Source: Mactromeris polynyma (lineage: Eukaryota; Mollusca; Bivalvia; Venerida; Mactridae). From it: a stretch of 64,000 nucleotides of DNA. Of this stretch, positions 59,931-64,000 are shown piece after piece. The notes below the pieces were generated by a model. That model did no database searches. It saw nothing but the letters and a program-made list of their open reading frames with translations, and was not told where the DNA came from. The stretch's first letter is position 1; the number at the start of each line of letters is the position of its first letter. The position numbers were made by a program, and so were the translations under genes. The stretch lies in the NCBI GenBank assembly GCA_032209605.1, contig JASFXZ010000009.1, positions 21,625,553 through 21,689,552 on the forward strand. The letters are read 5' to 3'.

Positions 59931-60941
59931 CAATTGACTTGTACAAAATAGTTCACGTGCCGTTACAGCACGACGTCGTCTACTGTCTGTCACTGAGGAA
60001 ATGTTCTAGAAACTGTATTTGATTTGCTTCAATCGATTACTTGTTTGCAAACGTTAACCCTAAGAGTATGCGAAACATTGGACCAGTGATGGAGGAATTT
60101 TAGTTAAACTGATTTTAAACTTCTTGCTTCTTAATCCTGCCAGTATATAACACCATTTAGTCTACTTCAATTACTGGTATTTGTTGAAAATGTGTTATGC
60201 TTGTCCTTAATAATATAACGCTTTATACGTGTACATTATATGTTTTGTAATGTTTTAATATGTTGTCCATAATTGTGCAATATGTTAGTAAGTGGCGATT
60301 ATATTGTTTCTTTATTGCTCCTTTGTATGCATTTTTTATTTTCAAAATATCCAGATGGGTCCAACGTAGTATGCCTCCTGGGTTGAAATCTGGAGAATGT
60401 GATTGAAAGCAATGAAAATATACAACCGGAATTAAAAAGAAAATTTTAAATTCTTATTCTAAAGATATTTTTCAATAAAATTTTAATTTGAATTAAGGTG
60501 GGTGAATTTTTAGTCAAATAAAATCACTACAAATTTCGTTTGTTCGTTCGGCATTCTATACGGAGATTTACGGAGATTACCGAACTTTCGAAATTTCCGT
60601 CAGCATCCGGACGTGTGTTTATTTTACTGCCCATTACGATACTATGCAAACATACTTATTATGCAATGCTCGCGTTGCATCTGTTATCTTAAGTGTTTAA
60701 TGAAGAGAATTCGGAATCAATGTAAATATGTGCAAACTATAGAAATGAGAATTGAAAATGAACGCTCCCAATGCTATTTTAAAGGCGTACTTTATTATTA
60801 AATATGTAATTACTTATGACTGTAACAGTGGAAACTCTCTTATCCGGAAACTCTTCAGTCCGGACACTTCCTCTAATCCGAATTATTTTATAGTTAATGT
60901 GTGATAAGTTTTATTTTCATAGAAGGAGAAGCTGTTAATCA

Positions 60942-61528
60942 GTAGTGTAAGGTGGGGCAAAACGCCCATATTAAGCAATATTTTACGATACAATAACAAC
61001 CATCAGTTCGATTAACACATAACTGACTATGCGTACAAGTTTGCACTAGACCTATACATTTATAACATATTTAACGCGAGATACAAAACGAGATAAAGCT
61101 CAATAAATTGAACATAATTTCATTGATGTTTGCCTTTTTGCCCAATGTACCGGGCAAAACTCATTTTGATAGGGGCAATAACTTCCAAACATTATATATT
61201 TATAAATAACTTCTGATTAAATGTAGTACCATTTCGCGATCATGTAAGCACTGCATAAATACCGCCAAACAAACGCACGAATGGCAAAAATCGAGAATAC
61301 AAGGTGTACGAGGCAATACTGTAAAATTAACTAATTAGCGTGTAAAATTACAAAAATTACAATTAAAAACTTGCATTTGAAGATACATGTTTAAATTTTT
61401 CGCGGTATTCACGTCTGCGTAAGACGTCACAACAAGAATATCGCGTGGCACGGTAAATCTAACGATGTCAGAATGTTTACGCTTAGGCCTTTTACATCGT
61501 ATGGGCAGTTTGTCCCACCTTACCCTAC
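60942..61528. mobile_element. nested TIR element D
   Basis: The left end gtagtgtaaggtggggcaaa and the right end, reverse complement gtagggtaaggtgggacaaa, are inverted repeats that continue into cgcccat/tgcccat. The 587-bp element is non-coding, with an internal gggcaaaac motif repeated near 61152. Superfamily not determined. It sits inside copy C. Confidence 0.65.
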
Positions 61529-61539
61529 ATCTACGGTCT

Positions 61540-62240
61540 GACCGGGATGATATTTGATTTCCTGTTTTTTATTGTGCATTAGTATATATTCTTTATTTCC
61601 GTCTCATCTATGTACAGTACAACATAATACAAAAACAATATTTTAACTACACGAAAGAACATTCTGTATAGAATTATAAGAGACTATTATCAACAATAAA
61701 TATCACATTCGATTCAACAATATGTACAAAGTAAAACTGAGGATCAGTCGCTAATTGTATATTAAAGATGTAATAAAACAGAACACAATACGATACTGAA
61801 GTACAAAAAGGGCGCATATGCGCATCTAAAAAAATAGTATTATAAAACCATGTATCAGCCTCGATCAGATAGAGAATCTAATTAGCAGCTGATTCTCAGA
61901 ATATGTAAACTTTGCAACAATATCAGTAAGAAAATGTTAGACATTATTTACATACATAAAAGCTACGTTTTTGTAAAATATTAAAGCAGGTTTTGGCACA
62001 TATACGAATCAACGATGGATGTGTGAATGTCATTACTAGTTTGTCTACATTAGACTTACATGTATTATGAAAAGTTGGATCTAAAATGGCTGCTTGCTCA
62101 AATAGGTGTAATCTTAAGTCGTTGTACATACAACAGTCTATAAAATATTACAAACGTCACAATTACGATCTTCAAGTTTTATATGTGTATATCTCCCAGT
62201 CTCGATTTTGATCAGTGCTACATCGCAGCGAAATTTACAA
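61540..62240 (-). mobile_element. 5'-truncated LINE, reverse-transcriptase C-terminus and 3' UTR
   Basis: On the minus strand from about 62210 the sequence reads KIETGRYTHIKLEDRNCDVC, the Cys-containing C-terminal motif that follows the reverse transcriptase domain in many non-LTR retrotransposons. It hits a stop, then resumes in another frame at 62129 with YNDLRLHLFEQAAILDP and ends at 61944. A short deletion/frameshift has removed the expected His/Cys segment between the two parts. The following 3' UTR matches 10629-10950 and ends near an AATAAA. A dead copy, probably CR1-like in the broad sense. Confidence 0.8.
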
Positions 62241-63294
62241 AATGCAGAACGGTGACACAAAGGTAAAATAATTTGAAAAAAAACTTTCCTTGACAAATTT
62301 ATTCATTATTTTTCATTTTTTAAATTATGAACGGATGAATAGGTTGTATATACAACACCCCTATACACGATATTTAGGTAAACACGAAGATAAACGAAAT
62401 CGCGAATTTGAGTGAAACGAGGTGTATACTATACTAATATAATGTTGTGAAAACACGCGGTGGTAATTGTTTAGCGATTGATGGTCCCAGACAATGAAAG
62501 GATGAGCAGTGAGACTAATGTAAAAAAGTATGAACTACACATTGCGGTGAGCGCAGAGAAAGGTCCATCGGGTACACACATCACAATTCAAAATTTTAAC
62601 CCTAGATCATTATTTTCCTCTACGAAACAAATTTGAAATGAAGCTAAGGTGCATAGATTTCACCTATTGTGTTTTGAATATACTTCATGTGCATAACTTG
62701 TCATGTTGGACTATAAGGTCGTGAAACACCCACACTTAATTTCAGCTATGTTTGAAATCATTTATAACAGGTTGAACGATTGATTGAAAGATTTGCTTTA
62801 GATTGATACTTTCTCAACTTTCTATAATGAATAACAGAGTTTTCTTCTTTTTTTTTCAAAATTATAATGAATAAACAAATTGCACAATGATAATTTGCAT
62901 ATAGATGGTTTCAAATATCAACCCTCATTTAACACAGCTTGTATTTTGCATATCGAACTACAAATCTTCCTTTTATTAAAATAGCACAAATATGTTGGTA
63001 TCTTATTACTTCTGCTTTTGGTCTATAAATTAAATTTTCAAATTAACATAATGTTTGTAAAAAAACTGTAGCTTAAAGTACACTATGACTCTGCAAAGTC
63101 GAATAAAGAATGCATTCAGACATTATATATTACGTCGCGTTAACGCGAACATCCTCTAGCGAACTTATTCAAATTACTGAAAGAATCTTTTGCCTACGGA
63201 CATTCAATGGAGGAATCCTCTCCAGTCTGGAATCTCCTCTAATCCGAACTTTATAGTTTGTCCGATGGGTGTTCGGATTAGGGAGTTTCCACTG

Positions 63295-64000
63295 TATACA
63301 TAAGTCTCATATGAATTTCATATTTATAGAAATGGGTTGTTTAAAATGATAATTGGTAGGTAATTGCAGAGGACGTAGTGGTCATATCTAGGTGTTGGGG
63401 ATATATTCAGGGCTGTGATGTCGTGGGGTCGAAGTGTCTAGGGGCCTACTGTATAAATGGTCAAGTTTGCTACGTGGTAATGTTTGCGAATTTCGTGAAT
63501 TAAAGAATGTCACAAAAATATCAGCAAGCGTATTATACCTGGTTCACAGGCACACATTTTATTATTAGTATGACTTTACTTTTAAACAATAGTAATACCC
63601 TTTTCGGAGATTCGCAAATATTTCTGCTCGCGAAACGTCTGAAATCGCCGATCCGCGAAATTTTGGACACGTAAAAATAATTATGATTCAGTAAACTGAA
63701 GCGCCAAAGATTGAATATGTCGCGTTAGAAGCTTTGCTCGGTACAAGCATTAGAAAGTTCATAACTGAGAAATATACTAATACCAGTCTTTGTTGAGCGA
63801 TATTCAGGACATGTAGGATTTAATTATCATTATGACAACATTGCTTCTGTTTGCGAGACGAAAATTCAGCTGTTTAGCTGGAGGTTAATCACCTGCCATC
63901 CACTGATAGCAAGTTATCGTCGTGACATCAAATATTGCAGAAAATCAATATCAGTCTATTAAGGTACAAGAATTAATTTTGTTATCAAGAAACACATTAA
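63295..64000. other. non-coding stretch to window end
   Basis: AT-rich; no exon, repeat or RNA recognised. Confidence 0.45.

Larger units (their letters stand above)
60826..63294. mobile_element. TIR element family, copy C, with nested insertions
   Basis: The left end CAGTGGAAACTCTCTTATCC and the right end, reverse complement CAGTGGAAACTCCCTAATCC, pair as terminal inverted repeats, with TA next to the right end. Relative to copy A (45981-47267) it is inverted. The interior 62290-63294 aligns in detail, for example at gactttgcagagt, gaagatttg and the aaatgaagct segment. About 1.2 kb near the left end is foreign: element D (60942-61528) and a LINE 3' end (61540-62240). No transposase is present. 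Confidence 0.8.

Overview
The window is animal (bilaterian) genomic DNA, most likely from a mollusc. It is AT-rich, its genes are broken into short exons with clean GT-AG boundaries, several tRNA-derived SINEs have heads and tails of the kind common in molluscs, and one gene carries a fucolectin-type (FTP) lectin domain of a sort that is greatly expanded in molluscs. The species cannot be fixed from the sequence. A run of exactly 200 N (32562-32761) marks a scaffolding gap, so this is a scaffold-level assembly.

Three spliced gene models can be supported. (1) At 24684-31981 (+), an 11-exon gene joins an N-terminal SGNH/GDSL hydrolase domain with all expected catalytic blocks to a basic linker and a C-terminal C2H2 zinc finger. 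Upstream lie a promoter-like block with E2F and CRE motifs and a row of four 19-20 nt modules, each bracketed by AG and GT. (2) At 12690-15402 (+), a signal-peptide exon and an FTP-lectin exon are separated by an intron filled with a 31-bp minisatellite. (3) At 58256-59817 (-), two exons of a stathmin-like gene encode an MGC/polybasic N-terminus followed by the stathmin N-terminal motif; a CRE lies just upstream. Weaker candidates are a membrane-protein exon at 866-1157 (+) and possible first exons near 21094 (+) and 40421 (-).

The rest is mostly repeats. Roughly 14 kb, about a fifth of the window, is tandem repeat: TTCG/GTTTT at 6.05 kb; 69-bp units at 11.5 kb; 31-bp at 13.5 kb; 44-bp at 19.3 kb; GACT at 26.1 kb; 17-bp units with 68- and 340-bp higher-order periods at 34.2-37.4 kb; 46-bp at 44.5 kb; 14-bp at 48.2 kb; 49-bp at 55.4 kb; CAGACA-rich at 58.4 kb. 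The longest open reading frames in the window lie inside these arrays and are artefacts of them. Interspersed elements include several SINEs, TA-flanked pogo-like MITEs, a hAT-like MITE with an exact 8-bp target duplication in intron 1 of the SGNH gene, and a family of about 1.3-kb terminal-inverted-repeat elements. One copy of that family (60826-63294) has been invaded by a second inverted-repeat element and by the 3' end of a LINE.

No rRNA, functional tRNA, CRISPR array or prokaryotic operon is present. Splice junctions were inferred by eye from GT-AG signals and reading-frame continuity, not from transcript data.
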